A stretch of 64,000 nucleotides of DNA, taken from an uncultured Bifidobacterium sp. GTDB lineage: Bacteria; Actinomycetota; Actinomycetes; Actinomycetales; Bifidobacteriaceae. This document shows positions 25,883 through 37,530 of this stretch, piece by piece. The stretch is taken from NCBI RefSeq assembly GCF_959020145.1, contig NZ_CAUEQY010000003.1:84264-148263 (forward strand), read 5' to 3'. The notes beneath the pieces are model-generated. The model saw only the letters and a list, made by a program, of their open reading frames with translations. It did no database searches and was not told the DNA's origin. Made by a program: the position numbers and the translations under genes. Positions within the stretch are counted from its first letter, which is position 1. Every line of letters begins with the position of its first letter.

Positions 25883-26905
25883 ATGAACACTGCCGATGAA
25901 GACGCACAGATGGAACGGGACGAATGGGCCTCCCGTGAGGTGATGCCCATCACCAATTGGGGTCGCCGACCCGATGGTTCGGAGATAGTGCAGTATGACG
26001 CGCCGATGTTCTTCTCCTTCACCGAGCATTCGCTGCTCCACCAGTACCCCCATATGCGTGCGGAATGCCATTGGCATGTCGACCTTGAACTCACCTACAT
26101 CATCCATGGGCATATGTGGTATTTCGTCAACGGAGAAACAGTCCGGCTCGATGAGGGGCAGGCGATTTTCGTCAACTCACGTCAGCTGCATTACGGTTTC
26201 ACCAAGGACGGTTCCGATTGCGAATTCTCCTGCACGTTGCTCAATCCGGCTAAAATGTGCGCCTCATTCGAAGTGTACGACCGTTTCATCGCGCCGTTGA
26301 TGGCGGAGAACACGATGCCATATGCCGTCATCACCGACGACACGGCCCCCGGTCGGCGGCTGCTCGCCACCATCCGACAGCTTCATGCGGCGAAATTCGG
26401 TCCGCTGGAGCGGTCAGAGCGGTCAGCCGAACCGTTGCCCGCCGACGATATGACGCTAACCGACGATACCGAGGCGTTGACGGTGCTCAGCTGTTTCTAT
26501 GCGGTCGTCCGCGACATACTGGCGATCGCCGGCAGTCATTGCGCGACTTCCACAGCGCCGCACCCCCGCATCGTGACGCTACGCAAGATGATCGATTACG
26601 TGCAGAGATATTACGTGCGTCCGATCACCTTGAAGCAAATCGCATCGGCCGGATCGGTGGGACGCACCACTTGCGCATCGATATTCCGCGAATCGCTCAA
26701 CCAGTCGCCAATCGAATTCGTCAACGACGTGCGCGTGCGCGCCGCAGCCAACCTGCTGGTAACGAGCTCGCTGCCTATCGCCACGGTCGCCAAACAGACC
26801 GGTTTCTCATCCGCCAGTTTCTTCTCCCGCACCTTCCACCGGTTCATGGGCGTCACCCCCATCACGTACCGAACCACGCATACCAAGCGGAAATCCGAGG
26901 AATAA
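25883..26905 (+). CDS. AraC-family transcriptional regulator
   Basis: About 340 residues. The N-terminal cupin-like ligand domain (residues 30-130; MRAECHWHVDLELTYIIHGHMWYFVNGE) resembles sugar-sensing AraC/MelR proteins. The C-terminal double helix-turn-helix spans about 235-335 (PITLKQIASAGSVGRTTCASIFRESLNQSPIEFVNDVRVRAAANLL and IATVAKQTGFSSASFFSRTFHRFMGVTPITYR). ATG 25883 is chosen. It is transcribed away from the sugar acetyltransferase, a likely target, and sits next to a decayed glycoside hydrolase locus. Confidence 0.92.
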   Translation: MNTADEDAQMERDEWASREVMPITNWGRRPDGSEIVQYDAPMFFSFTEHSLLHQYPHMRAECHWHVDLELTYIIHGHMWYFVNGETVRLDEGQAIFVNSRQLHYGFTKDGSDCEFSCTLLNPAKMCASFEVYDRFIAPLMAENTMPYAVITDDTAPGRRLLATIRQLHAAKFGPLERSERSAEPLPADDMTLTDDTEALTVLSCFYAVVRDILAIAGSHCATSTAPHPRIVTLRKMIDYVQRYYVRPITLKQIASAGSVGRTTCASIFRESLNQSPIEFVNDVRVRAAANLLVTSSLPIATVAKQTGFSSASFFSRTFHRFMGVTPITYRTTHTKRKSEE

Positions 26906-26908
26906 AAA

Positions 26909-26959
26909 CAATCGGCTGCATGCCCCACGCCGTCACGCATAAGGACACGCAGCCGATTG
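26909..26959 (+). terminator. Inverted repeat after the AraC gene
   Basis: The 11-bp stem CAATCGGCTGC / GCAGCCGATTG has a 29-base loop and lies just after the AraC stop and before the convergent GH32 remnant. It may terminate both, though it lacks a clear T tract. Confidence 0.5.
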
Positions 26960-26986
26960 CGTCACATCAAGCCGGAAAGGACACGT

Positions 26987-27429
26987 TCACTTCCTCTTCA
27001 GTCCGCGGGCGATGGAGGCGTTGCGCACCTCGACCGTGCCGTCGGTGGCGAAGACGCCCAACGACTCGCCCGGACGCTCGTACATGCGCACATTCAACGC
27101 CACCCCATCCACGTGCAACGTGCCGATGGTGTCGTCGACGACGAGACGGATGTGGTACGTATGCCCCGCCTCGAGGCCGATGGGCCGTTCCAGGCCGATG
27201 TTCATGACGTGAACTGGTCCTGCTCGTCGTCGCCGCCGCGCGGGACCGCCACGCCGCAGTCACGGTAGTCGACGAAGCCCTTGGTGGTGGCGAGGTCCCA
27301 GCCGAACGGCTCGCCGAACGGTTCAGGGTTGCGGTTGCCCCTCTGGTGGAACAGGAAGAACTCGTCGCCCTTGCCGAACGGCATGCAATCACCGAACCAC
27401 GTGCCGGGGAACTGGTAGTAAAGCTTCAT
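26987..27429 (-). pseudogene. GH32-like glycoside hydrolase remnant with large internal deletion
   Basis: Two frames on the minus strand overlap by four bases. The first (27429-27202) starts with a good ribosome binding site and reads MKLYYQFPGTWFGDCMPFG, then FLFHQRGNRNPEPFGEPFGWDLATTK, the first blade of a GH32-like beta-propeller with the nucleophile-region GDCMPF. It stops abruptly after about 75 residues. The second (27205-26987) encodes about 72 residues matching the C-terminal beta-sandwich of the same family (GLEAGHTYHIRLVVDDTIGTLHVDGVALNVRMYERPG). The catalytic middle, normally some 300 residues or more, is gone and the junction is out of frame. LacI-type operators remain upstream. 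Confidence 0.75.
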
Positions 27430-27518
27430 TGGCCTTGCCTTTCCTTGTGTGGCGCCTTTGGAAGGCAGTCACCCATGACCGTCATCGCAATGACGCTATT
27501 TCGCTTCGTATTGCTTCG

Positions 27519-27549
27519 TTTAAGCGCTTAAATGATTTAAACGCTTAAA
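27519..27549. promoter_or_regulatory. Tandem LacI-type operators upstream of the GH32 remnant
   Basis: TTTAAGCGCTTAAA (27519-27532) is a perfect 14-bp palindrome with a central CG. TTTAAACGCTTAAA (27536-27549) is a near copy, 17 bases centre to centre. They lie 90-120 bases before the remnant's ATG, where a promoter would be. The LacI gene at 27594 is the obvious candidate regulator. Confidence 0.65.
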
Positions 27550-27575
27550 CGAGATATAGCATTGAAAAACGGAAT

Positions 27576-27589
27576 GTCAAACGATTGAC
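27576..27589. promoter_or_regulatory. Second copy of the 14-bp LacI-type operator
   Basis: GTCAAACGATTGAC is the exact reverse complement of the site at 25767-25780. It lies five bases beyond the lacI stop codon and upstream of the GH32 remnant's promoter region. Confidence 0.5.
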
Positions 27590-27593
27590 GTGT

Positions 27594-28622
27594 CTACAAC
27601 GTCCGCACTGAATCCCGAGGCACTGCCGGGCATTGGACATGAACCGGCTCGAACCGTTCGGAGACTATCTCCGATTCGTCATTGTCGGCTCCGCAACGAC
27701 GCAACAGGGTACGCACGCCCATCACGCCGAGATCGTACTGAGGAAGGCCAACAGTGGTCAAAGCGGGATGCATGTGGGCCGAAATCACTTCCTGGTTGTC
27801 GAAACCGACCACGGAAATATCGTCCGGCATGCGTTTCCCCGATTCCCGCAACGCGTCGTACAGGCCGAGCGCGGTGCGGTCGTTATGACAGAACACTCCG
27901 GTCGCACCCGTCGCCAACACCTGTGCTGCCGTTCCGTAACCGCCTTCCTGATCGGCGGTCACGGACAGCACCAGCGAAGGGTCGAAATCGACGTCGAACC
28001 GCGCAAGCGCGGCCTTGTATCCCGCAAGACGGCCAACCGAAGCGGATGACGGCGCGGCATCGTTGACGAATGCGATACGCCGGTGTCCGGCTTCCAACAA
28101 CAGCCGTGTGGCGGTGGCGCCACCCTGCACTTCGTCCGGCACCACCGCGGGGAACCGTCCGCGCTCGTCATAGCAGTTGACCAGCACGGACGGCATTCTG
28201 CCAAGCTCGTCCGGCGGAGTGATTGAACCGTGTACCCATTTCGAGTAGATGATGCCCTCGACCTGGTGTTCGAACATGAACGAGAAGGTTCTGCGTTCCA
28301 CGTCTTTTCTGCCGTCGGTATCCACCACCAGCAGAATTTTCCCATTGCGCCAGGCTTCGTCCTGCGCGCCTTGGATCACCTGGCCGGCGAAGGGCGATGT
28401 GGCCACTCCGTCGCTGATGAAGCCGATGATGTCGGAGCAGCCTCGGGCCAATCCGCGGGCGAGCGCGTTGTGATGGTAGCCGAGTTCGTCAGCGGCCCTG
28501 CGCACCTTGCGGCGTGTGGATTCCGTGATCTGCACGTCCCGGTTGTCGTTCACCGCCCATGAGGCGGTTGCGATGGAGACACCAGCCGCTTCGGCCACGT
28601 CCCGCAATGTCACTTTCGCCAT
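27594..28622 (-). CDS. LacI-family transcriptional regulator
   Basis: 342 residues. N-terminal LacI helix-turn-helix (VTLRDVAEAAGVSIATASWAVN) and hinge (HHNALARGLARG) precede a periplasmic-binding-like sensor domain (about 62-335; ISVVGFDNQEVISAHMHPALTTV is typical). The recognition helix SIATASWAVN has a Trp where most family members have Arg, suggesting an unusual operator. It follows aconitase at 26 bases but is functionally linked to the sugar locus downstream, which carries several LacI-like palindromes. The effector sugar is unknown. Confidence 0.92.
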   Translation of the reverse strand: MAKVTLRDVAEAAGVSIATASWAVNDNRDVQITESTRRKVRRAADELGYHHNALARGLARGCSDIIGFISDGVATSPFAGQVIQGAQDEAWRNGKILLVVDTDGRKDVERRTFSFMFEHQVEGIIYSKWVHGSITPPDELGRMPSVLVNCYDERGRFPAVVPDEVQGGATATRLLLEAGHRRIAFVNDAAPSSASVGRLAGYKAALARFDVDFDPSLVLSVTADQEGGYGTAAQVLATGATGVFCHNDRTALGLYDALRESGKRMPDDISVVGFDNQEVISAHMHPALTTVGLPQYDLGVMGVRTLLRRCGADNDESEIVSERFEPVHVQCPAVPRDSVRTL

Positions 28623-28648
28623 GCCCGCGTATCAGCCCCGTCCGACGC

Positions 28649-31348
<2,700 letters not shown>

Positions 31349-31426
31349 GCTACCTCCGAGCTTTTGTGGCTGGTTGAAACTTTCCAGCAGCCGATTATCC
31401 GTTGCCAACGATACAGCCACGTTACT

Positions 31427-33901
31427 TCAGCACTGGCGTGTCTTCTTGAAACGTGAGAAAATGGCGACTATTTTCGGCACGCACCACAGGCACAGCACGA
31501 AAATGATGGCGGACACCACAAGCGCGATGCCCGTCGCCGCGAGCATTTCGCCGGACGGTATCACGAGCGCGAAGAAACGCGCGACGGGCGGAATGAACAT
31601 GCCGGCCACGCCCGCCACGGCGAACGCCAATACCAGACCGCCTCTCCACGAGTTGAGTGGACGGGCCACGCGCGCCAGTACGAAGATGCCCATCATCAGC
31701 AGGATAATCGCGTTGACGCCACGAAGCATGCCCAGCTGCGCGGCGGAATGCTGTGCGTCCCAGCCCATGAACTTCGGCAACAGCCACGAATCGGCGAGAA
31801 TCGACAGAGCCGTGGCGATGCCTCCCGGCAATGCGAAGTGCACCACGCGCCTGAGGAAGCCCGGAATGTAGCGGCGCGTGTTCGGCGCAAGCGCGAGGAT
31901 GAACGCCGGCATGCCGATGGTGAGTGCGCCGATGTAGGTGATATGGCGGGGCAGGTATGGGAATGGGATCTGCGTCAGCACCACGCCGAGCGAGATCAGC
32001 GCGGAATATACGGTTTTGACGAGGAACAGGCTGGCCACGCGTTCCATGTTGGCCATGACCTGGCGTCCACGTGCCACCACATCGGGCAGATGCGAGAATT
32101 TCGAATCGACGAGCACCACTTGTGCGACGGCTTTGGTGGCGGGTGCCGCGTTGCCCATCGCGATGCCCAGGTCGGCCTCCTTGATGGCGAGCGCGTCGTT
32201 CACGCCGTCGCCGGTCATCGCCACGACATGATCGCCTAGGTGCAGCGCCTGGACGATCGCCTTCTTCTGGTCGGGCAGGACACGGCCGAGCACGTCCACG
32301 TTCTCCAGTACTTTCGCCAGTTCCGTGATGTCGGTGGGCAGTTCGCGCGCGTCCATGAAGCGTGGCTCCGCGTCTCCGGTGAGCCGTACTTTTCTTGCGA
32401 TCGCACCGACGGTGACGGGATTGTCGCCGGAGATGATGCGGCAGCGCACGCCCTGCTCGCGGAACCAGGCGAGTGTGGCTTCGGCGTCGTCGCGAATGTG
32501 CTCGGAGCATAATACCAGCGCGACGGGCCGCGATGCGGGGTCGATGGCGGGATCGCTTTCGTAATCGGCGGGCGCCTTGCCGTCATGCCGTGCGATCAGC
32601 AGCACGCGGTTTCCGTCGTGTGCGGAATCGTTGACCAGTCGAAGAACGTCGGCGTAATCGCCATCCAAGTGGGACAGCACGACTTCCGGCGCGCCCATCG
32701 TCCATGCCGCGCCGTCATCGGCAATCGAGCTCCATTTGCGTGCCGACGAGAACGGAACGCGCGCCGCGACGGGACCGGCGGAGAATCCCTGCTTGCCCAG
32801 TCCGTTGAGAATCGCCAATCCGGTGCCGTTCGGCTGTCCTTCGTTCGACAGGTCGTACAACGCCTGTTTCACGGCATGTTCGTCAACGGTATTGGCTCCG
32901 ATGCCATCCAGCATGCGTATTTCGTTGAGCATGATGCCGCCGTCGGTGACGGTGCCGGTTTTGTCGAGGTTCAGGCAGTCCACGCGTGCGAGGGTCTCCA
33001 CGGATTCGAGCTCCTGCACGAGCGTGTTCTTGCGTGCCAAACGGATGGCGGCGAGCGCGAAGTTGAGCGAGGTGAGCAGTACGAGGCCTTCGGGGATCAT
33101 GCCGACCACGCCAGCCACGGCGGACACCACGGCGGAACGCCATTGGCCGGTGGAGACGGCTACGTCCCAACCGCCGACCGCGTGCACCTGCGACCAGATG
33201 AGCAGCACGCACAGCGGCACGACGAGGAAGGTCATGAATTTGAGGATGGTGTTGATGCCCTTGTTGAGGTCGGACACGGTCTTTTTGTAGACCTTCGCCT
33301 GCGCGGTCAAGGTGGCGGCATAGCTGTGCGCGCCGACCGCGTTGACCTTGACCAAGGCCATGCCGGAGACCGCGGTGGATCCGGAATAGATGTCGTCGCC
33401 TTCGTTCTTGCGCACGGTGCGCGATTCGCCAGTGAGCATGGATTCGTCGAGTTCCAGGCCCCAGGTGCGCACGATCTGCGCGTCGGCGGGAACCTGTTCG
33501 CCGGAGCGGATCCACATGAGGTCGCCGAGCACGATTTCGTTGTGCGGCACTTCGACGTCCTTGCCGTCGCGTCGTACGAGATAGTCGGAGGCTACGAGGA
33601 TGGAAAGCTTGTCGAGCGTTCGTTTGGCTTTCAGTTCGGTGATGATGCCGATGCCGGTGTTGATGAGGATGACGAGGCCGAACACGGCGTCTCTCCATGA
33701 TCCCGTGACCAATACCATGACCATGGCGGCGAAGATGATGCCGTTGAACAGGGTGAACACGTTGGCTCGCACGATGTCGGCGAACGAACGTGACGTGGAC
33801 GATTTGACGGCGTTGACCTGCCCGCTTTCCGTAAGGGCGGCGACTTCCGCTGCGGTGAGCCCCTTTTCACTGGTTTCAGGCATGGTTTGACTTTCGCTCA
33901 T
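31427..33901 (-). CDS. Cation-translocating P-type ATPase (CtpE-like)
   Basis: 824 residues. Actuator TGES motif (MLTGES near 155), membrane signature GMIPEGLVLLTSLNFALAAIRL, phosphorylation motif NLDKTGTVTDGG near 315, nucleotide-binding domain, hinge TGDGVNDALAIKEADLGIAMG, and a C-terminal group of about six membrane segments. There is no N-terminal heavy-metal domain and no CPC motif. IPEGLVLLTS followed by LVQELESVETLARVD resembles mycobacterial CtpE, a calcium-importing ATPase, so Ca2+ is the best guess. ATG 33901 (MSESQ) is chosen though its ribosome binding site is weak. It stands upstream of acnA on the same strand. Confidence 0.9.
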   Translation of the reverse strand: MSESQTMPETSEKGLTAAEVAALTESGQVNAVKSSTSRSFADIVRANVFTLFNGIIFAAMVMVLVTGSWRDAVFGLVILINTGIGIITELKAKRTLDKLSILVASDYLVRRDGKDVEVPHNEIVLGDLMWIRSGEQVPADAQIVRTWGLELDESMLTGESRTVRKNEGDDIYSGSTAVSGMALVKVNAVGAHSYAATLTAQAKVYKKTVSDLNKGINTILKFMTFLVVPLCVLLIWSQVHAVGGWDVAVSTGQWRSAVVSAVAGVVGMIPEGLVLLTSLNFALAAIRLARKNTLVQELESVETLARVDCLNLDKTGTVTDGGIMLNEIRMLDGIGANTVDEHAVKQALYDLSNEGQPNGTGLAILNGLGKQGFSAGPVAARVPFSSARKWSSIADDGAAWTMGAPEVVLSHLDGDYADVLRLVNDSAHDGNRVLLIARHDGKAPADYESDPAIDPASRPVALVLCSEHIRDDAEATLAWFREQGVRCRIISGDNPVTVGAIARKVRLTGDAEPRFMDARELPTDITELAKVLENVDVLGRVLPDQKKAIVQALHLGDHVVAMTGDGVNDALAIKEADLGIAMGNAAPATKAVAQVVLVDSKFSHLPDVVARGRQVMANMERVASLFLVKTVYSALISLGVVLTQIPFPYLPRHITYIGALTIGMPAFILALAPNTRRYIPGFLRRVVHFALPGGIATALSILADSWLLPKFMGWDAQHSAAQLGMLRGVNAIILLMMGIFVLARVARPLNSWRGGLVLAFAVAGVAGMFIPPVARFFALVIPSGEMLAATGIALVVSAIIFVLCLWCVPKIVAIFSRFKKTRQC

Positions 33902-34038
33902 GCTGCCAGCATACCGCTTGGCGATGCGCGCCCGCAGGCTTTTCCCGTAAAGCTCCGGCAAAATTCAGGGTTTTCTCAGGGTGTGTTCAGCGCCACGCAT
34001 CCGAACCGATTCGAACTCACCCGAATGCGTGGAGCGGT

Positions 34039-34632
34039 TCACTGTTTGCCGCCGTGGCTGATGGTGGTGACGAGGATTGTTCTGTCGTGCGGGTCGTTGT
34101 TGGCTATGCCGGCTACCGCGTCGGCGAGCGGCGTCGCATCCGTCATGTGGTCGTTGATTGTGAGCGTCGCAGCGAACAGCGTGCTGTCGGTCGGCGTGGC
34201 GATCGGGTTGAGCAGTGCCACTGGAATGCCCGCCTGTCTTGCGGTTGTCAGCGTGTCGTACCAGCCGTCATGGTTCACGCCGGACACGTCGATTCCCGAA
34301 ATGACGATGATGCTGACCATGCGTTGCGTCATATCCTCGACCGCTTGCCGGGCGGTGTCCTGCATGTCGACCGTGCCGGCGACCGGCAGATACACCGGCC
34401 TGAGCCCGCCCGCCTCCATGGCATCCAACGCCAGGCGATCGGTCTGTTCGTCTTGGGAGCCGATCATGGCCACGTCGAGACTGTTGCGGTCCTTCATGCT
34501 GTGGGCGACCGCATCGCCTGCGGACTGCGTATCTCCCACCGCGGCATTGTTCGGCGTGCAGCCGGCCAGCATGGAGATGCCGAAGACGGCTGCAAGGAGA
34601 CCGGCTGCGGCACGCCGCGCGAAACCGGTCAT
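34039..34632 (-). CDS. Half-size substrate-binding-like lipoprotein
   Basis: 197 residues. An N-terminal signal peptide with lipobox LAGC (Cys near residue 24; ISMLAGCTPN) implies anchoring outside the membrane. The rest (DVAMIGSQDEQTDRLALDAMEAGGLRPVYLP and SIIVISGIDVSGVNHDGWYDTLTTARQAGIPVALLNP) resembles one lobe of sugar-type periplasmic binding proteins, but the second lobe is absent. ATG 34632 overlaps the stop of the RNA methyltransferase by four bases (ATGA). No transporter genes adjoin it, so it is more likely a sensor-like or orphan binding protein. Confidence 0.75.
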   Translation of the reverse strand: MTGFARRAAAGLLAAVFGISMLAGCTPNNAAVGDTQSAGDAVAHSMKDRNSLDVAMIGSQDEQTDRLALDAMEAGGLRPVYLPVAGTVDMQDTARQAVEDMTQRMVSIIVISGIDVSGVNHDGWYDTLTTARQAGIPVALLNPIATPTDSTLFAATLTINDHMTDATPLADAVAGIANNDPHDRTILVTTISHGGKQ

Positions 34633-35894
34633 CGTGTGGCTTTCCTGAATAGCGCCACCGTTTCGACATGGTGGGTGGTCGGATAGATGTCGAATGCGCG
34701 AATATCGGCAAGATCGTATCCGAGCGAGGCCAATGTGGCGGTGTCGCGTGCCAGCGATGCCGGGTCGCAGGCGATGTATACGACGCTTCGCGCGCCGGAT
34801 TCGGCGATCTGCCTGCATACCTTCGCACGTGCGCCGGCACGCGGCGGATCAAGCACCACGATATCGGGTTTGGCCAAATCGTTGCGTACGTTGGCAAGCG
34901 TCTTGGCCACATCGCCCACACGGGCGTCGACATTGCCCAAATGGATGGCCCTCAGATTGCGCTGCGCGTGTTTGACAGCGGTCTTGCCACCTTCCACGCT
35001 CAGCATGCGCGTGCGGCCGGCGCTTAACGTGGCCAACGGCAGCGTGAACAGGCCGGAACCGGAATACAAATCCCACAGGCATGCGGAAGCGGCGCCGTCA
35101 AGCTCGCCATGCACCAAGGACATCACATGGCCGGTCAACGCGATCGGCGCGTGACGGTGCATCTGCCAGAATCCGCCGGCGTCCACACCGTATTCGAATT
35201 CACGTCCGCACACCGTCACCTTTTCGGTAAGCTCGCGATTGCCCGCCGTCACTTCGCCATCGACGAGCACGGCGTAGTTGTCGGCGATTTCGGCATTGCC
35301 GCGAGGCTCGGGAACAGACAGACGAATCTGCGATCCGGGAGTGAATCCCCCATCCCACACGTGTTCCTTCTCGGCCACGTTAAGCAACGCGCGACTGGCC
35401 AACGGCATGGTGTCGATCGGCACACGCACGTGGGTGCCGCGTCTGCGCATGGACGGTCGGCCGTTCTCGTCCGCGATCATCTCGATGCGGGTACGCCAGT
35501 GCAGCCCATGCTCCGCCTCATCCTCGGGCATGCGCTCGATCGGCACGTCAACGTCGACATGGCCGAGACGTCTCATCTGTTCGGCGATGGACATGGATTT
35601 CCATTTAAGCTGTCCGGGCAGTGAGACGTGCACCAAATCGGCACCGCCGACGCCGCCGCCCATGGCGAGCGGGCCGGCCAACGGCCATACGGGTTCGACG
35701 CGGTCCTCGCTGGCTTCCAGCACTTCCGTCACTTCGCCAGTCCAAAAACGGTCCTCGCGATCATGTGGCTCGTCCAACACGACGCGTACCAGCTCGCCCG
35801 GCAACGCGAATCGCACGAACACGACGCGTCCGTCGATGTGGCCGACGCAACGGCCTTGGTCGGCGTATCGTTCGATGCGGATGGTCGATTCCAT
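34629..35894 (-). CDS. TrmA/RlmD-type RNA (uracil-5-)-methyltransferase family protein
   Basis: 421 residues. An N-terminal TRAM domain (about 1-60, IRIERYADQGRCVGHIDGRVVFVRFALPGELV) precedes a SAM-dependent methyltransferase. Motifs are DLYSGSGLFTLPLA (SAM binding, near 273), VVLDPPRAGAR and the catalytic Cys in YIACDPASLARD. The four N-terminal Fe-S cysteines of RlmD/RumA are missing, as in many actinobacterial members. The target may be a uridine in tRNA or rRNA and cannot be fixed. It starts inside the stop of the DUF3159 gene and is coupled to the lipoprotein downstream. Confidence 0.88.
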   Translation of the reverse strand: MESTIRIERYADQGRCVGHIDGRVVFVRFALPGELVRVVLDEPHDREDRFWTGEVTEVLEASEDRVEPVWPLAGPLAMGGGVGGADLVHVSLPGQLKWKSMSIAEQMRRLGHVDVDVPIERMPEDEAEHGLHWRTRIEMIADENGRPSMRRRGTHVRVPIDTMPLASRALLNVAEKEHVWDGGFTPGSQIRLSVPEPRGNAEIADNYAVLVDGEVTAGNRELTEKVTVCGREFEYGVDAGGFWQMHRHAPIALTGHVMSLVHGELDGAASACLWDLYSGSGLFTLPLATLSAGRTRMLSVEGGKTAVKHAQRNLRAIHLGNVDARVGDVAKTLANVRNDLAKPDIVVLDPPRAGARAKVCRQIAESGARSVVYIACDPASLARDTATLASLGYDLADIRAFDIYPTTHHVETVALFRKATR

Positions 35895-36634
35895 CAGTGC
35901 TGTTCCTCCGTTTCGTTGTTGTCGTCCATCGCGTCGGCGTTTGGTTCGGCCAACGTCTTATGCCGATGCATGGGGGTGGCCACGATGAGGTACGACACCC
36001 AGATGGCCAACGCCCAGAACGGAATGCCCATGAGCAGACGTGCAGTGCCGAGCCAGCCGACCTGGTTGGACAGGTACAACGGCACCTGCACCACCAGTCG
36101 TAGGGAGAACACGCCGATCCACAACGCGGTGATGATGGTGTACGCGCGGTTCAATGCCTTGTCGTCACGCCAATCGGCAAGCCATGCGCGCAGATGCTCG
36201 GTTGGCAGTGTCCGGATGAATTCGATCACCAAGCCAAGTCCCGGTACACGTACCATCAACGAAATGGCGAGCAGCACGATGTAGAAGGCGTTGGTCAGGA
36301 ATCCGAACATGTAGTAGTTGCGCGCCTCGTGGCTGTTCCATGCCCAGATCAGGCAGATGCCGACTGCCAGAAGGCCGGAGACGGCGCCCATGACGGATTG
36401 GCGTTGGCATAGGCGGACGATCACCTGCAGTACGGCGAGGGCTGCGGATACGCCGATGGTCAGATGCAGGTCGGAGGTGATGACGAACATCACCACGAAC
36501 ACCACGCCCGGCAGCATCGATTCGACGACGCCGCGCGGACCGCCGATTGCGTCGATGACGGAGAAATCGTCGGCATCGCCGGCGTCGGCGAGCGCGCCGA
36601 GGCCGGTTCTTTTCTTGGTTTCGGTTTCAGCCAT
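35894..36634 (-). CDS. DUF3159 family membrane protein
   Basis: 246 residues with about six hydrophobic segments. The conserved start IDAIGGPRGVVESMLPGVVFVVMF and TARLLMGIPFWALAIWVSYLIVA identify DUF3159, an actinobacterial family of unknown function. It regularly lies between DUF3710 and a TrmA-like methyltransferase, as here. The stop overlaps the methyltransferase ATG by one base. Confidence 0.87.
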   Translation of the reverse strand: MAETETKKRTGLGALADAGDADDFSVIDAIGGPRGVVESMLPGVVFVVMFVITSDLHLTIGVSAALAVLQVIVRLCQRQSVMGAVSGLLAVGICLIWAWNSHEARNYYMFGFLTNAFYIVLLAISLMVRVPGLGLVIEFIRTLPTEHLRAWLADWRDDKALNRAYTIITALWIGVFSLRLVVQVPLYLSNQVGWLGTARLLMGIPFWALAIWVSYLIVATPMHRHKTLAEPNADAMDDNNETEEQH

Positions 36635-36663
36635 GCGTTTGTGTTTTCGTGGTCGTCGTTCGC

Positions 36664-37512
36664 TCAGCGCACTTCGGAGAACATCGGTCCACGCGACAAC
36701 GTGGTCTTGACCTCGACCTGCTGGTCGGAGTCAAACGGTCCCTTCGGCTGGCCTGGAATGTCCATCGTCCTGCCTGCCTGTTCGGCTTCGGCGGCTTCCT
36801 TGGCGGCCTTGCGTTCGGCCGGGGCGACCGGCGGATGCATCGGGATGAGGTCACGCGGGGCCAGCGGGTCCTCGCCGCGTTCCACGACGATGTTGGAGAA
36901 AAGCTGGTTCAGCGCCTTGGTTTCGGCGTGGTCCGGATCGGTGGCGGCTTTGCCGGAGAAGATGCCGCGCAGCATCCACCGCGGTCCGTCCACACCGACG
37001 ATGCGGGTGACGACCTTGCGTCCGCCCTTGACCACGACCGGCAGTGTCAGTTCGGTGCCGAACACGCCGTCGGTCTCCTTGGCGTCTTTGTTGGCCTCAA
37101 CCAGGTCGGCGCGCACGTCATCCCACAGTCCCATGGTCTTCGGCGCGGCGAAGGCTTCGATCTCCACGCTGGAGGATCCGTAGGTGATGGTGGTGCCGAG
37201 CACCTGCTGGGTGGCGCGGTTGGCCTTCACGCGCAGTTCGATGCCTTGGAGGAACGGCAGATAGTAGGCGCCCATGTCGAGGTATTCGTCATAGTCGGGC
37301 ACGTTCTCGTCGTCGACGTCCCACGGACCGTGCTCATCGCCACGGCCGTCGTACTCATCGGATGGTTCCGGAAGGATGGTTTCCTGAATTCCACCGGCGG
37401 GCGCCTCAGCGGTTTCGGAGATGGCCTCATCGGCCTTGTCGTTCTCTTCGGCGGCGGCTTCAGCGGCTTCCTCGCTCTGACGCTTCTTCTTGCCGAATCC
37501 AAACAGTCCCAT
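36664..37512 (-). CDS. DUF3710 family protein
   Basis: 282 residues. A basic start (MGLFGFGKKKR) and an acidic Ala/Glu-rich linker precede the conserved DUF3710 domain (about 70-260), with LDMGAYYLPFLQGIELRVKANRATQQVLGTTITYGSSSVEIEAFAAPK and VVTRIVGVDGPRWMLRGIFSGKAA. Function unknown; it is an actinobacterial family seen next to DUF3159. ATG 37512 has GAGGA before it, better than ATG 37524. A 14-bp perfect palindrome lies about 20 bases upstream. Confidence 0.87.
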   Translation of the reverse strand: MGLFGFGKKKRQSEEAAEAAAEENDKADEAISETAEAPAGGIQETILPEPSDEYDGRGDEHGPWDVDDENVPDYDEYLDMGAYYLPFLQGIELRVKANRATQQVLGTTITYGSSSVEIEAFAAPKTMGLWDDVRADLVEANKDAKETDGVFGTELTLPVVVKGGRKVVTRIVGVDGPRWMLRGIFSGKAATDPDHAETKALNQLFSNIVVERGEDPLAPRDLIPMHPPVAPAERKAAKEAAEAEQAGRTMDIPGQPKGPFDSDQQVEVKTTLSRGPMFSEVR

Positions 37513-37530
37513 GATGTTCCTCATTTCATT

